The translations under genes were made by a program, and so were the position numbers. Below are positions 9,201 to 18,117 of a stretch of DNA of 18,688 nucleotides, piece after piece. Location: positions 1 through 18,688 of the forward strand of contig JANBPU010000300.1 in assembly GCA_027575805.1 (NCBI GenBank), in the 5' to 3' direction. The stretch's first letter is position 1; every line of letters starts with the position of its first letter. Origin of the DNA: Mycoemilia scoparia (taxonomy: Eukaryota > Kickxellomycota > Kickxellomycetes > Kickxellales > Kickxellaceae). Below the pieces are notes generated by a model, which saw only the letters and a program-made list of their open reading frames with translations, was not told where the DNA came from and did not search any database.

Positions 9201-10063
9201 TGGAGCCAATTACTGCAAAGGAGCTCAAGAGTATTTGTCGTAGTTTATATTCGTATTTGGCACGCCCGTTTACTGATGTCAATGAGGAATTTTCGCATTA
9301 TTCGAAATGGATTCAGTGTTCGTTCTATTGTTTTGATCATAAAAGCCGGATGCTGGAGGAGCTTAAGCATATGACCAAGAAGGATATCTTGGAGTTTTGG
9401 GATAAGTACTTCGAGCCTCTCTCCCTCTCTTCTTCTGATGGCGATGATAGTGAGAAGAGACATTTGTGGATTCACTTGTATTCGAGCAGGTATCGGATGC
9501 CCACGCTTTATGAACGCCAGATATATCCGGAAACTATCTTGGCGCTTTACGGATGTTTGGAAAAAGAAAATATCATTGTTAGTAGCGATGATGGCGAAGG
9601 GATCGATTATTCTGATATATCGGAAATAGTTTCGTCTATTCATTCAAAGTATCCAGGGTTTGTTAATCAGGATCCGGGCAGAAAAGGTATTGATACTTCT
9701 GTTGAGGGATGCAGCATTGTTGATCAATTCAAGTCAGAGCTGTTGGCCAGAGTCTCTAAGGCCACCACCACCATTGATTCGGAGGAATTGGACAAGGCAT
9801 TCGAATCGAAAAAGGCATTCCCCCGCATTGCGCTTCTTATGGCAATTGAAAACTACATTGAACCTGGTCAAAATATCTGTGTTGAAAAGTCGTCTTCTTC
9901 ACAAGTGGTTTTCGCGACTTCTGACGGAAATATGATTTTGGAAGATTTCAAGTCATACGGACAATCGCTGGAATGTACTAAATTGCTGGTGCCACAACAC
10001 AGTATGGTTCCAAAATATGCTGAAGCTAATCCAGATGATGATAGTTGCCAGAATCATCTCTAG
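6221..10063 (+). CDS. Insulin-degrading-enzyme-like M16 metalloprotease (Ste23 type), 1280 aa
   Basis: A zinc peptidase of the insulysin subfamily of M16, which in fungi degrades small peptides and, as yeast Ste23/Axl1, helps mature a-factor pheromone. The core begins near residue 129 (RQYRLIRLLNNMEV). The inverted zinc motif HFCEH is at 175-179, with ligands H175 and H179 and catalytic E178. REVKAVDSEHKKN supplies E249 and the third ligand E256, at the spacing seen in human IDE. In the C-terminal half LRTSQTLGY keeps R942 and Y949, equivalent to substrate-contacting residues of IDE. The frame is intronless and also open upstream to 6179, but the first ATG is 6221; ATG 6233 is an alternative. 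At 1280 aa it is longer than usual (about 1000). The extra length is a polar N-terminus (1 to about 120), a His/Gln/Asn-rich insert near 576-600 and a C-terminal tail of about 150 residues. No signal peptide or C-terminal SKL is seen, suggesting a cytosolic enzyme. The family is certain; the exact orthology is less so. Confidence 0.95.
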   Translation: MPSIMSEPVAGPVVTGSPVIDKENRQDSFNVEVMMSNNILDPLALKKCLNADDTSLVTAKQPQASEDTLDDDYPAPRSPKDVKDPSKYRLRAFTATCVSSSSEPKGEPVTYHYYEYIGPKIRTMGQDDRQYRLIRLLNNMEVMIIKENEARQAGASLTVGVGGIHDLPTYAGIAHFCEHMLFLGSEKYPDEAGFRKHVYNYNGCTNASTNMIETNYHFMTSNDGFYKALDMFAQFFICPLFNEDCAEREVKAVDSEHKKNIPEDSRRLFQLHREFADPHHPLNGFFSGNYQTLYENAKSRGENLRQVLIKFYEKYYSADIMKLCIKSNKDLDEATWTAVRMFSAVKSKGNTIPRIVTRDGSGHTRPYRKERHMGKLVRYKTLSSTFMLCLLFPTDDHKLYYMTKPHYYISELITYCGQHSLQRYLLEKGLITHNIYTACAFPYMVGIGGVFRVTFMLTEAGYHRYQEVIEAFFSYVQMIKDAGVSESFYKEIAQSVENSFEYRPCKVSYHFLTYVTDRMRKAYLPADKMFSGVEICEKFSPKVISKVLSDINSENFFAFLGSSLDDESIEKGLKSHLHQHHQINSNDDGCDAAVASANTKCYYPLTEKHYGIQYGIQEMDSKFMNSLKTVQPQPEFQMPPKNNFVCYDLDTLPYPAKNDKPTFRPTLLIHNKFGEVWHRKDDAFLSPQGKLMVKFIIPSVVKDRQNLACLRIYTQLINDLLLQISNDAEVGGIRINVNILNDGLGLFLTGTTPKMLLVLESIIDKIKNFNPTQLSFNNATDAFERILKNHIHHRPDLQSGGILGYTSAKIFYNWKETLETLQKEIDFDTVIRNSQEWFKKFYVKVLAVGYFDEDDAIGAFNKVIDKLQPNPIDLESGEINPNPGLEPNLGQIIIQTRLENEELMNSAVVLDMYAKSISDPKSVGILNVLEKLISPKFFSSLRTSQTLGYMVSICRVETEKGLSCLRAKILGEGNPSYLRLRMLDYFKQFRANVLEPITAKELKSICRSLYSYLARPFTDVNEEFSHYSKWIQCSFYCFDHKSRMLEELKHMTKKDILEFWDKYFEPLSLSSSDGDDSEKRHLWIHLYSSRYRMPTLYERQIYPETILALYGCLEKENIIVSSDDGEGIDYSDISEIVSSIHSKYPGFVNQDPGRKGIDTSVEGCSIVDQFKSELLARVSKATTTIDSEELDKAFESKKAFPRIALLMAIENYIEPGQNICVEKSSSSQVVFATSDGNMILEDFKSYGQSLECTKLLVPQHSMVPKYAEANPDDDSCQNHL

Positions 10064-12259
10064 CTCATATCCTGTTTTATTTCATTTTTTATATACCTCT
10101 TTTTACACTCATTATTCAAACACACACATATATACAACAAGACTAATATTAGTTAGTTCTGAAGCAATGACTTTTTCATTTTTTGATAGGTTCCCTTCCA
10201 TGTGGTAGCAAATTATCAGTGCATACATTTGTGCTGGCTTCAAATAGTCAGTGTACAGAAGCGTGACCACTTAGTGCATGTGGAATGGCTTATGATTGCA
10301 GTAGCAGCTATCTTATAACACTGAGATGCTGAGTATTCACGTGAGCAGGCATATCATAGTCTGTGTCAGAAGCGTCGCTCATCAGCTGAATAGTAAAGCT
10401 CCACAATGCATGGACGGACACTGCTGTAAGCCAGGAATAATTTTAGGCTATTTTTTATATCAGATTGGATTGATGCATCATTTTTGTTGTTGATGGAAAT
10501 TCATTTTGGATTCCGGTGATTCTCGCTCTCCGTCTACTTGGCTATAATGGAGCGCTTCAAGCTAGCCAGTCAAGCGTTTTCGGCTAAATCGCACACATGT
10601 GGCCGGCTGACTTCTGAGTTATTATAATAAAGCCTGGTTTGACTTTTGTGCAGCGACGTTAAATTCTGAGTAGTAAAAGGACCATGATCATGCCGATTGG
10701 CTTTGATTGTAATTGGTTGATAATGAATTCTGTGCTACAATACGGCACTTGCTTCTCATTGAGATGTTCCATAAAAGTAGTCACTGGCCAATTTAAGTTA
10801 CGTCATGGAAGGCACATGGGCTTTTCAAATGCCATTAATCGTCTTTGTTTTCGTGCTGTTGTGCGCTAACTAACAAAAAAGAACACAGAGCTTCAGGTAG
10901 TGTATTGGATAGAAAGAGGGCATGGTGGTTACAGCCAGAAGAGATGTTGCGGCAATCAGAATGGCTTCTAGATTCGCAGCCTAAAGGTCTGTTTTTTCTG
11001 TCTTTACCCTGGTAAAAGAGAGGCAATGTGCAAAACCAACCAAAGAGTCGGGAGTTATTTTAGGCTTAAAAAAGAGCACAGGGAATTCTTGGTTGGTTGA
11101 AACTGCGCGTGTGTTGGCAGCTCTGGGAGCATTGAATATCTGAGAGCATCGACTAAAAACATCAGTAGCAACACCAATGATCATGAGTTCTTGTTTGAGA
11201 GTTACAAATTGGTGGTTGCAACTGTGTCGATGGGAATTTTGCCCATTGGCTGTTGGCACAAATCCATAAATGATACGAAATGGTTCATGGTATTGGCCTG
11301 TATTGGCCCAAAATAAAAAATATACAACCAAATAAGTGAATCCTTTTCTCTTGCCCAAACCTCGATGGGTGTGCATGCCCACAGGCCTTGCTGCTATTGT
11401 TGTTGTCTCACACTACTACTTGTGTCTGTCTTGAAGAGGTGCAGAACGATGTGGTGACTTTACATGGCCATTGACCATTCAAATGGACAAAAGTAATACA
11501 AGTATAAATCTCTCTTGCATGTATCACTGGTCGATTGAACCATTGGCTAAACCTTTCCTTCTTTCCTCTCTCTTTCTTCTATACCTCTGGATATTTATTT
11601 CTATATATCTAAGCACTCTGTTTTCGTTTATTTAGTCAACAGGGAGACACAGGCTTAAATCATCACTTCCTCCTTTCCCGTGTTTCTTGATATAACTACT
11701 CCAAGTAGTTGATATAACACCTAAACCTAATACTCTATATCATTCTTGCATACATACATTGTTCTATAAAGACAGTCCTATCTCTTCTGGCCTCCTCCCC
11801 AACCCAACCCCCCTATTTTTTCGATCAAGAACAGTAGGAGTAACAGCAGGAGTTTAACAGAGCTATTCATCCATCTTTTTTGTGTTGTGTTAACTTGGCT
11901 CCATATTTATAATATCTTTTCGTTTGATACAAGCCTGCGGTGACCACGCCGACATTGAGCACCCGTGAGTGAACCCTGGGAAACCTCTGTATACGTTTAA
12001 ATACTGGTTATATGTGAGCTGATCCAGGTGGTTGGTTACTGTCTATATATATATAATACTTTTTGCTACACACACAAACCTTTACCCCTAGAAGTCCCTT
12101 ATTATTCTCCTATCCTTCATATAATATTTTTTCTCTCTACGTATATATATATATATTCCATACATCAACTAATAAATAGTTGCAAACAAATTTCCCGGAC
12201 TACTATCTGAGTAGTTTTAACTTCCGAATACAGCCTATACAAGAAAAGCAAGAATTCAA
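10064..12259. other. Intergenic region, then the pyrimidine-rich upstream region of the transporter gene
   Basis: About 2.2 kb without a supported gene. The longest open frame (10981-11382, minus, 133 codons) has no recognisable domain. From about 11540 the plus strand becomes C/T-rich (TTTCCTTCTTTCCTCTCTC), typical of a fungal promoter and leader. TA microsatellites follow at 12044-12055 and 12142-12157. A minimal ATG-TGA start-stop at 12012-12017 would act as an upstream ORF if it is transcribed. Confidence 0.55.
12142..12157. repeat. TA dinucleotide microsatellite in the leader region of the transporter gene
   Basis: About eight TA units, 100 bp upstream of the ATG at 12260. A similar shorter tract lies at 12044-12055. 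Confidence 0.8.
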
Positions 12260-14830
12260 ATGACAGACGAAATATCCCGACTGCCCGGGAACGCTGTGAC
12301 TGAGGAGACCGCAAGGCGTTCAACATCCAGATCAGGAAGTCCCGGGTCACCATCGTTGGCACCAGCTTCTCAAAATGATAATGCAGCAGCAAGGGATGAT
12401 GGCGATAACAACTCCAACCCTTCCGGGGTAGTTGTTTCATCATGGGTAAACAATGAGCCATTAGTTTCTCCCGAACAAACTGCCCAGGTCCTAGGCCAAT
12501 ACCTTATATCCGTACCTGAAACAACAGAGATTCTCACCACAGGGGAGGTGGGCGATGGGGATGAGAACTTGTCATCAGCAGGCGCCGGAGTCCAATCACC
12601 TCGTTTGTCTACTCCTTCCGTAAGAAAGTCCGAAGAATCCAATAGCAACAACAACAGCAACAACATCGGCATCGATGCGGATGCTTTGGTGGAAACTTCA
12701 AGTGGCAAGAAAAGTGATTCTGGACAACAAAGTGTTTCAACACATAGCCGCAAAAGTAGTCGAATTGCTGTTGGTGGACTCCAGCAGCAGCATCAAGACC
12801 ACCAGCGTCGTGAATCTCAATTCGTTGATCCTCATACTTTATTGTCGGGTGATATGACTTGGGATCTATATAAGCTTCAAGAAACTATGGCTGCCCAGGC
12901 TGCAGCTGCAACAGCTCAAGGAGTAGTAGTAGGAACATCTGCACCTGACAATGACAACGATAACAACGATTTGGGCGATGATAATGCGGATACAGCTAGT
13001 GCAATGGCAGGGACTACTTATCATCTTAAGCGTACCAATTCATTTGCAGCCCTGGAAGACCAACTGGCCGTCTCAAACACAGCGGGAAACGATGAATTCG
13101 AATTGCCCTACGATGTTCACCAAATTTCTCAACCAGGTGGATTCCGCCGTGCTTTTATTCAGGAACAAGCTATTGCTGATGGCAGATCATTGGAGAAAAG
13201 TGGAATTACGGCCAATTTTGTGGACTTCTTGGCATTGTATGGTCATTTTGCTGGTGGGGAATATCCAAGCGATTCTGATGATTCCGAGTCTGAGGATTTC
13301 AATGAAGAGGATGATGAAGAAGATGATGATGAAGGAAGTAATAACGAGCGTTCTCGATTAATAGCCGGTTCCAGCGATGCTAATTACTTGTCGAGATATG
13401 ATTCGATTCCTTCGCCTAGAATCCAGCCTATTCCACAATATGACCCAAATAGAAGAAGGAGAGTTGCTAAAGGTAAACAATCAACTAAAAGTGGTGCTGA
13501 TGGAAGTCTTAGATCTAGAAAAAAGAAGTCGTCGTCTAGTCATGACCAAACTGGTGGTGGAGGAGGAGGAGAAGAAGAAGGCGCAGCCGAACAAAAGAAA
13601 GCATCAACCAAAAAGACATTCTTTTTGTTGATGAAATCCTTCGTCGGTTCCGGTGTGCTATTCTTACCTCGTGGATTCTTGACCGGTGGTATTCTGTTCT
13701 CTGCCACTGTCCTGAGCATTTCCGCCGCCCTCTCCCTATACTGCATGATCCTCCTAGTCCAATGCTACTTAAAATACCGTGGAAGTTACGGTGACATTGG
13801 GTACAAACTCTATGGCGAACCTATTCGTCAAGCCATCATGTTTTCCATCGTATTTTCTCAGCTAGGTTTCACATGTGTTGGCCAAATCTTTGTTGCTGCA
13901 AACCTAAGAGATCTATGGAATGATGTGACCGGCTGCAAATACAACATCCCCCTAATATGGTGGGTACTTATACAACTAACATTCATGACCCCCATGTCAT
14001 TCATCAGAAGAATCAAAAGTCTCGGTAACTTTGCTCTAATTGCCGACATCTTCATTCTCAACGGATTGGCCTATATATTTGCCAATGACATTTCCATCCT
14101 AGTCGAACGAGGAATTGCTCCCAACATCCAGCTCCTCAACCCCATATCCTACACTCTGTTTATGGGAACTGCCGTCTATACATTTGAAGGAATTGGATTG
14201 ATTTTACCAATTGTCGATGGTATGAAGGAGCCCGAAAAATTCCCTCGAGTCCTCACCCTGACCCAAGCAATTTGTCTGGCCATATTCTTGACTATCGGTT
14301 CGCTATCGTATTTGTCACATGGTGACAATGTTGAGGCCGTAGTCTTACTTAACCTCCCACCTGTCCCTTACACAAAGATTGTCCAAATCCTCTACGTTAT
14401 TGCCATATTGTTTACAAACCCCTTGATGATGTTCCCAGCTATCAGAATTATCGAATCCGGTATTTTCCCTCGTGGGTCTGGTAAACGTAGCCCCAAAATC
14501 AAGTGGCAAAAGAACTTGCACAGATGTTTGCTTGTCATTGGAATTACAATTGTATCGATTGCTGGTATGGACAAGTTGGATAAGGTTGTGTCACTGATTG
14601 GTGCCTTTGCCTGCGTTCCTCTGAGCTTCATTTATCCGGCATTCTTGCACCTCAAGGGTATTGCCTCTACCAGGAAGCAAAAGTTGATTGATCTTACGCT
14701 TATTTGTATTGGGTTGTCTATTATGTTTGCCGTTACTGGACAGGCTCTTAAATCTTTGCTCTATGATCCTGAAACTCCTCCACTTGACCGTTGTTTGCTT
14801 GTTTCTCCTGCTCCTGGTAATGGGCAGTGA
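12260..14830 (+). CDS. Vacuolar amino-acid transporter, AVT3/AVT4 type (AAAP/SLC36 family), 856 aa
   Basis: Yeast Avt3 and Avt4 export neutral amino acids from the vacuole to the cytosol, probably coupled to protons. Residues 1 to about 447 are hydrophilic and low-complexity (Ser, Asn, Gln runs). They hold the fungal Avt3/4 signature PGGFRR (292-297) and NFVDFLALYGHFAGG (319-333), an acidic cluster at 338-358, and a basic and Gly/Glu-rich stretch just before the membrane domain. The membrane domain starts near 454 (KKTFFLLMKSFVGSGVLFLP) and has about 10-11 hydrophobic segments, including GTAVYTFEGIGLILPIVDGM, which is typical of the AAAP family. ATG 12260 is the first in frame and has A at -3. 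The frame is intronless. The gene converges with GPN2. Orthology to AVT3 versus AVT4 cannot be decided here. The long Ser-rich tail suggests phosphoregulation, by analogy only. Confidence 0.93.
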   Translation: MTDEISRLPGNAVTEETARRSTSRSGSPGSPSLAPASQNDNAAARDDGDNNSNPSGVVVSSWVNNEPLVSPEQTAQVLGQYLISVPETTEILTTGEVGDGDENLSSAGAGVQSPRLSTPSVRKSEESNSNNNSNNIGIDADALVETSSGKKSDSGQQSVSTHSRKSSRIAVGGLQQQHQDHQRRESQFVDPHTLLSGDMTWDLYKLQETMAAQAAAATAQGVVVGTSAPDNDNDNNDLGDDNADTASAMAGTTYHLKRTNSFAALEDQLAVSNTAGNDEFELPYDVHQISQPGGFRRAFIQEQAIADGRSLEKSGITANFVDFLALYGHFAGGEYPSDSDDSESEDFNEEDDEEDDDEGSNNERSRLIAGSSDANYLSRYDSIPSPRIQPIPQYDPNRRRRVAKGKQSTKSGADGSLRSRKKKSSSSHDQTGGGGGGEEEGAAEQKKASTKKTFFLLMKSFVGSGVLFLPRGFLTGGILFSATVLSISAALSLYCMILLVQCYLKYRGSYGDIGYKLYGEPIRQAIMFSIVFSQLGFTCVGQIFVAANLRDLWNDVTGCKYNIPLIWWVLIQLTFMTPMSFIRRIKSLGNFALIADIFILNGLAYIFANDISILVERGIAPNIQLLNPISYTLFMGTAVYTFEGIGLILPIVDGMKEPEKFPRVLTLTQAICLAIFLTIGSLSYLSHGDNVEAVVLLNLPPVPYTKIVQILYVIAILFTNPLMMFPAIRIIESGIFPRGSGKRSPKIKWQKNLHRCLLVIGITIVSIAGMDKLDKVVSLIGAFACVPLSFIYPAFLHLKGIASTRKQKLIDLTLICIGLSIMFAVTGQALKSLLYDPETPPLDRCLLVSPAPGNGQ

Positions 14831-14855
14831 GCAATATCAGTAGTGATATTTTTGC
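14831..14855 (+). other. Hairpin immediately after the transporter stop codon
   Basis: AATATCA (14833-14839) and TGATATT (14844-14850) form a 7-bp stem with the loop GTAG. Outer GCAA and TTGC can extend it across a two-base bulge. It sits 1 base after the TGA and would be a 3' UTR structure. Its function is unknown. Confidence 0.4.
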
Positions 14856-15164
14856 TTCTGGTGATGCTAGCGCTTCTATTTAAAGCCACAAACTAAATAA
14901 TCCAGCTAGATCATATTTTATTATTTTGTCTTGGCTGTGTTATATAATCCAGTATATTATAGCGTTACTTGTTTTCTATTCCAAAAGTTTTTTGTCATAG
15001 TCACTACTCTAAAGTAGTCTACTTTTAAAGGTTGTTTTTTATATGCACTAATATTAATTAAAAAATCTGTCGAATAATACTTAAATGCCAAAACTATAAT
15101 AAGTAATGCTAATTATAAATCTTAAATCAATTGCTAAAATCTCATGCGTTCAAAAATTGAATAA

Positions 15165-15410
15165 AAAGATTCAAATGGTGATATCTCACATGAGATCAAA
15201 TATATGGTAGATAGAAATGGGTCCCAAGGTTTTAGCCTGCTCACTGGCCATTTGATATGTAACTCCTGGAGACCCATTTTTGTCTATGTCTTTGCGAAAT
15301 CTGACAATATTATCAGTACATCCAACAAATAACAGCTTTTTGTTGCCACTCTTCCATGCTATGCTATAAGTTTTATCTACAATCACCATCATCGCTTTAG
15401 TTTCAAACAA
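15165..15410 (-). pseudogene. Coding-frame repeat, copy 3 (longest open copy, about 74 codons)
   Basis: The minus-strand frame 15410-15186 is open and lacks a good ATG at its upstream end (it begins at TTG). It includes KSGNKKLLFVGCTDNIVRFR, KDIDKNGSPGVTYQMASEQA and KTLGPISIYHIFDLM, then TGA. The second half aligns residue by residue with the translations of the copies near 1700 and 3650 (NGSP-V-Y-MA, then PIS-Y/F, then a DH/DL end). That makes it the best guide to the ancestral frame. Just upstream the frame is broken by TAG, while another frame continues (GADGCFAKWFLGN), so the copy is decayed too. It resembles the end of a Rho-type GTPase in a few positions (VGC, VTY, AK-LG), but not enough to name it. 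It lies between the convergent 3' ends of the transporter gene and GPN2. Confidence 0.5.
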
Positions 15411-15539
15411 TATTTCCTAAAAACCACTTGGCAAAACAACCATCGGCCCCAACTCAGGGCGAGCTGTAGCTTACAACAGTCGATATATGATAAAAACGAT
15501 GTGTGTAGTGGGAATTCCATTTCTTTTAAGAAACCAGCC

Positions 15540-15545
15540 TTTATT
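15540..15545 (-). promoter_or_regulatory. Candidate polyadenylation signal of GPN2
   Basis: AATAAA on the minus strand, 28 bases beyond the GPN2 stop codon. The assignment rests on motif and position only. Confidence 0.4.
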
Positions 15546-15573
15546 TATCACACAGACATTCAAAATAACTTCA

Positions 15574-17132
15574 CTAATGCTCAACTATCTTGAGGTTATC
15601 CACATCAAAGCCTTGAACAGCCTTATTGCTCTTATTGCTGTTATCACCACCAGCATTGTCTTGATTTGACAGATATTTTTCTTGGGTTTCTTTGGCCTCA
15701 GTCAAAGAGTCTGTCATATTCGCCACTGCCATTATAGATTCATTTTCATGCGACAGCCCACCAAAGATGTATCCGTTTGCCTTATCAATCTGTTTAACCA
15801 GATTAGCAACAGACTCCTTGTCCTATAAATATACAGGATCGCAAATAAATTATAAAAATCGTTTTTATATAAAAGAAATTTACCAAGGGGCAAATGCATG
15901 AGTCGTCAAAGAATAGCAAATAAATGTACTAACCTCTATAGCTAGCGTAGTAAAGCCTACAATACTGAAATCTTCAACTAGCTCACATATTGCTTCATTG
16001 AGCTTTTCATACTTTCTCCCTAATCCACCATCATCAACAGAATTGAGATGGAAAAGCAGATATTTCAAGTCCATTACCTCGGTGTAATACTCAAGATTAA
16101 AATCTAAAGAGTAGAGATACAATTGGTTATTTAGATAGTATTGTTGGAGTAACATTAATTTACTAAGCATGTTACTTACCTAATTCGCTTCCAAACTCTT
16201 TGATCAAATCGATCTTTGATAGAACATTTATATGGGGAAGTTCGATCATCATCATTGTTACAAGCGAGACCAATAGTACTGATATATATTTGGCTGGATC
16301 CGTACAGTATGATGCATCAACCAAGTGAACGCTAACCAGCTATCAAAATAGTAAAGTTCATAAATCTCAGTATAATATTAAAAGGTAATTTTAGCTGGTT
16401 TGGTACAGATGTATATTGTAAAAATTGTCATACCTGGAAATTAATCTTTTGTAATCTTTGGCAAATATTCCGAACTGCTGTGTTGTGTGTGTATAACTCG
16501 ACTTGGCCAGGACAATCAAAAATGAAATAATAATCTACGCAAACATATGTATGGTCAAGGTTTTAGAACACACAAATGGTTCAGAAAATATATCCAACAA
16601 TAAGATTTTCATATTAAATATACGTACCTTGTTCAATAAATGGTTTCATAAGGTCTTCCAACCAAGCCATATTTTTTTCAAGTGTTTCGATACAATAAAC
16701 CATTCCACCATTTGGTCCCAAATCCAATGAATCCATTGCATCCTCCAGTGTAATCAACTCTTCGATATTAATTGTACAATAATATGGCGGATTATCATTA
16801 GCTGGATCCAGATTTATTACTGCAACCTTTCTACATAAGCGAATTATTATATCATAATTGTTATTATCATTATATGCCCAGTTACTTTTGTTTATTAGAT
16901 TTTTCTGACTAATCTTAAATATAAAAATATGCAGCTGTATAATTTACCTTCCAATTGCTGTTAAAAACTGTTGCATTCCATGACAATATGTCGTTTTGCC
17001 TGATCCAGGTGGTCCTATCACAAACTATTATTGTAAAATTAAATACATATTCCGCCTGCATATCTTTATAATCATAGTGGTTCGTTTGATTTAATTAATT
17101 TCAATATTGCTGTTTACCTGTCCAAAAGGCAT
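15574..17132 (-). CDS. GPN2: GPN-loop GTPase 2 (GPN2), 324 aa, seven exons
   Basis: GPN-loop GTPases act in assembly and nuclear import of RNA polymerase II and III. My gene model on the minus strand has exons 17132-17118, 17024-16948, 16830-16628, 16534-16434, 16339-16180, 16103-15934 and 15822-15574. Every intron is GT-AG (donors include GTAAAC, GTAAAT, GTACGT, GTATGA, GTAAGT and GTTAGT; lengths 93, 117, 93, 94, 76 and 111 nt), and the spliced frame is open to TAG. The protein starts MPFGQ. It has the P-loop GPPGSGKTT (9-17), NLDPAND (37-43), the diagnostic Gly-Pro-Asn loop (69-71, within LDLGPNGGM), [12 protein letters not shown] (104-115, G3), SKID (173-176, G4) and [13 protein letters not shown] (from 234, G5). 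All motifs are intact. The first coding exon is only 15 nt. The C-terminal tail is Asn/Ser-rich. Confidence in the family is very high; exon borders come from consensus and frame only. Confidence 0.95.
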
Positions 17133-17552
17133 GTCTTTTTTGTTTGTGAGTATATATATTTATATATATATTTATATGAATGAATGAGAATCTATTTTAG
17201 GGACTACTAATCATTTCCAAAAACTCATTTTATAATAGTTGTTAGTTTAACTGATATATTATGGGTTGATTGTAATAAACAAAAATCAGAGTTTAGAACT
17301 TGGAAATGTGATGTGTATATTTATTAATTAGATTGTAAGAAATATAAACAGAGTTTCAGGAGCAATATTAATTCTGTTTTATATTAGTTTCAGTTAAATA
17401 TAATATATGGTTTTTAGAGACTAAAATGAACATAGGAGAGATAATTTTAGAAAGGAGCCTTTTGATGGTCAGCAATTATAGGGCTTATAGCAACCAATTT
17501 TTGTAACCACATTTTATTAGGAAATGGCATGCTTCAAATATTATGATCTATA
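17133..17552. other. AT-rich upstream region of GPN2
   Basis: No gene is visible. A TA-rich microsatellite (TATATATATTTATATATATA) lies at about 17150-17177, just upstream of the GPN2 start, and the rest is AT-rich spacer up to the MITE at 17553. Confidence 0.5.
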
Positions 17553-17667
17553 TGTATGATTATTTTTGAAGGATGAAAGTTCACTAGTAAAACTGGACAT
17601 CCATTTGGCTGTGATTGCCCCTATAATCACTGGTCACCAAAATTCACCCTTCAAAAATTATAATCCA
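17553..17667 (+). mobile_element. MITE-like element, copy B (115 bp, TA-flanked)
   Basis: The left end is TGTATGATTATTTTTGAAGG. The right end, reverse-complemented, is TGGATTATAATTTTTGAAGG followed by GTGAATTTTGGTGACCA, nearly identical to the left end of copy A. TA flanks both sides (17551-17552 and 17668-17669). The internal CATTTGGCTGTGATTG is the reverse complement of the copy A core. There is no coding capacity. Confidence 0.75.
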
Positions 17668-18117
17668 TATAATAGAGGTCTTCTAATAATATATCTGGTG
17701 TTAAAACAATAATAATATATTTGTAACAAGTCTAAGTCTACACCCTATGACTATCATACTAAAAGGCTATTCTGAAGCCAACATTGGCTTCAGAGTATAG
17801 ATATTATAAATAAAGTATGTGAAGGGAACCCATAAACCTTTACAGTATTGAATGCACTTTATTTGATTTTCCTTTTTAATCATCAGGTACCAGAGATAAT
17901 TAGGATCGGTGATTTTATGACTATACTAATATTTTAAACAAAATCAGCCAATGGTAAGCCAAGAGGCAACTTTCACTGCTAGATATTGTAAAAAGCTCAT
18001 CAATGCTATTTTGGAGAATATTGTGCTTCCAATTTCCTTTCATTTACTAAATACAAAAGAAATATTTATTTTATTTTATTTTAATTTATAATCATCCTAT
18101 TGCCAAATAAAACCAAA
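17668..18117. other. AT-rich spacer before the right-edge gene
   Basis: No gene is supported. Apart from the palindrome at 17771-17794, it is AT-rich with TTTATTTTA runs near 18065-18080, just upstream of the ATG at 18118. Confidence 0.5.
17771..17794. repeat. Perfect 24-bp palindrome with 2-base centre
   Basis: TCTGAAGCCAA and TTGGCTTCAGA are exact reverse complements separated by CA. Weaker outer arms CATACT (about 17755) and AGTATG (about 17814) also pair. It lies about 100 bp beyond the MITE copy B. Confidence 0.7.

Noticed and set aside
10981..11382. A minus-strand 133-codon ORF with a VLFFKP motif suggesting a fumarylacetoacetase-like protein
   Set aside because: Only this short motif matches. 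The flanking frames hold no metal-binding motif or other expected part of the family, and there is no promoter or splice evidence.
15186..15410. A Rho-family GTPase fragment
   Set aside because: The VGC, VTY and AK-LG spacing recalls the end of Rho proteins, but the NKxD/TKxD motif is absent. Comparison with three other repeat copies shows a different conserved pattern (NGSP-V-Y-MA, PIS-Y, a D(H/L) end).
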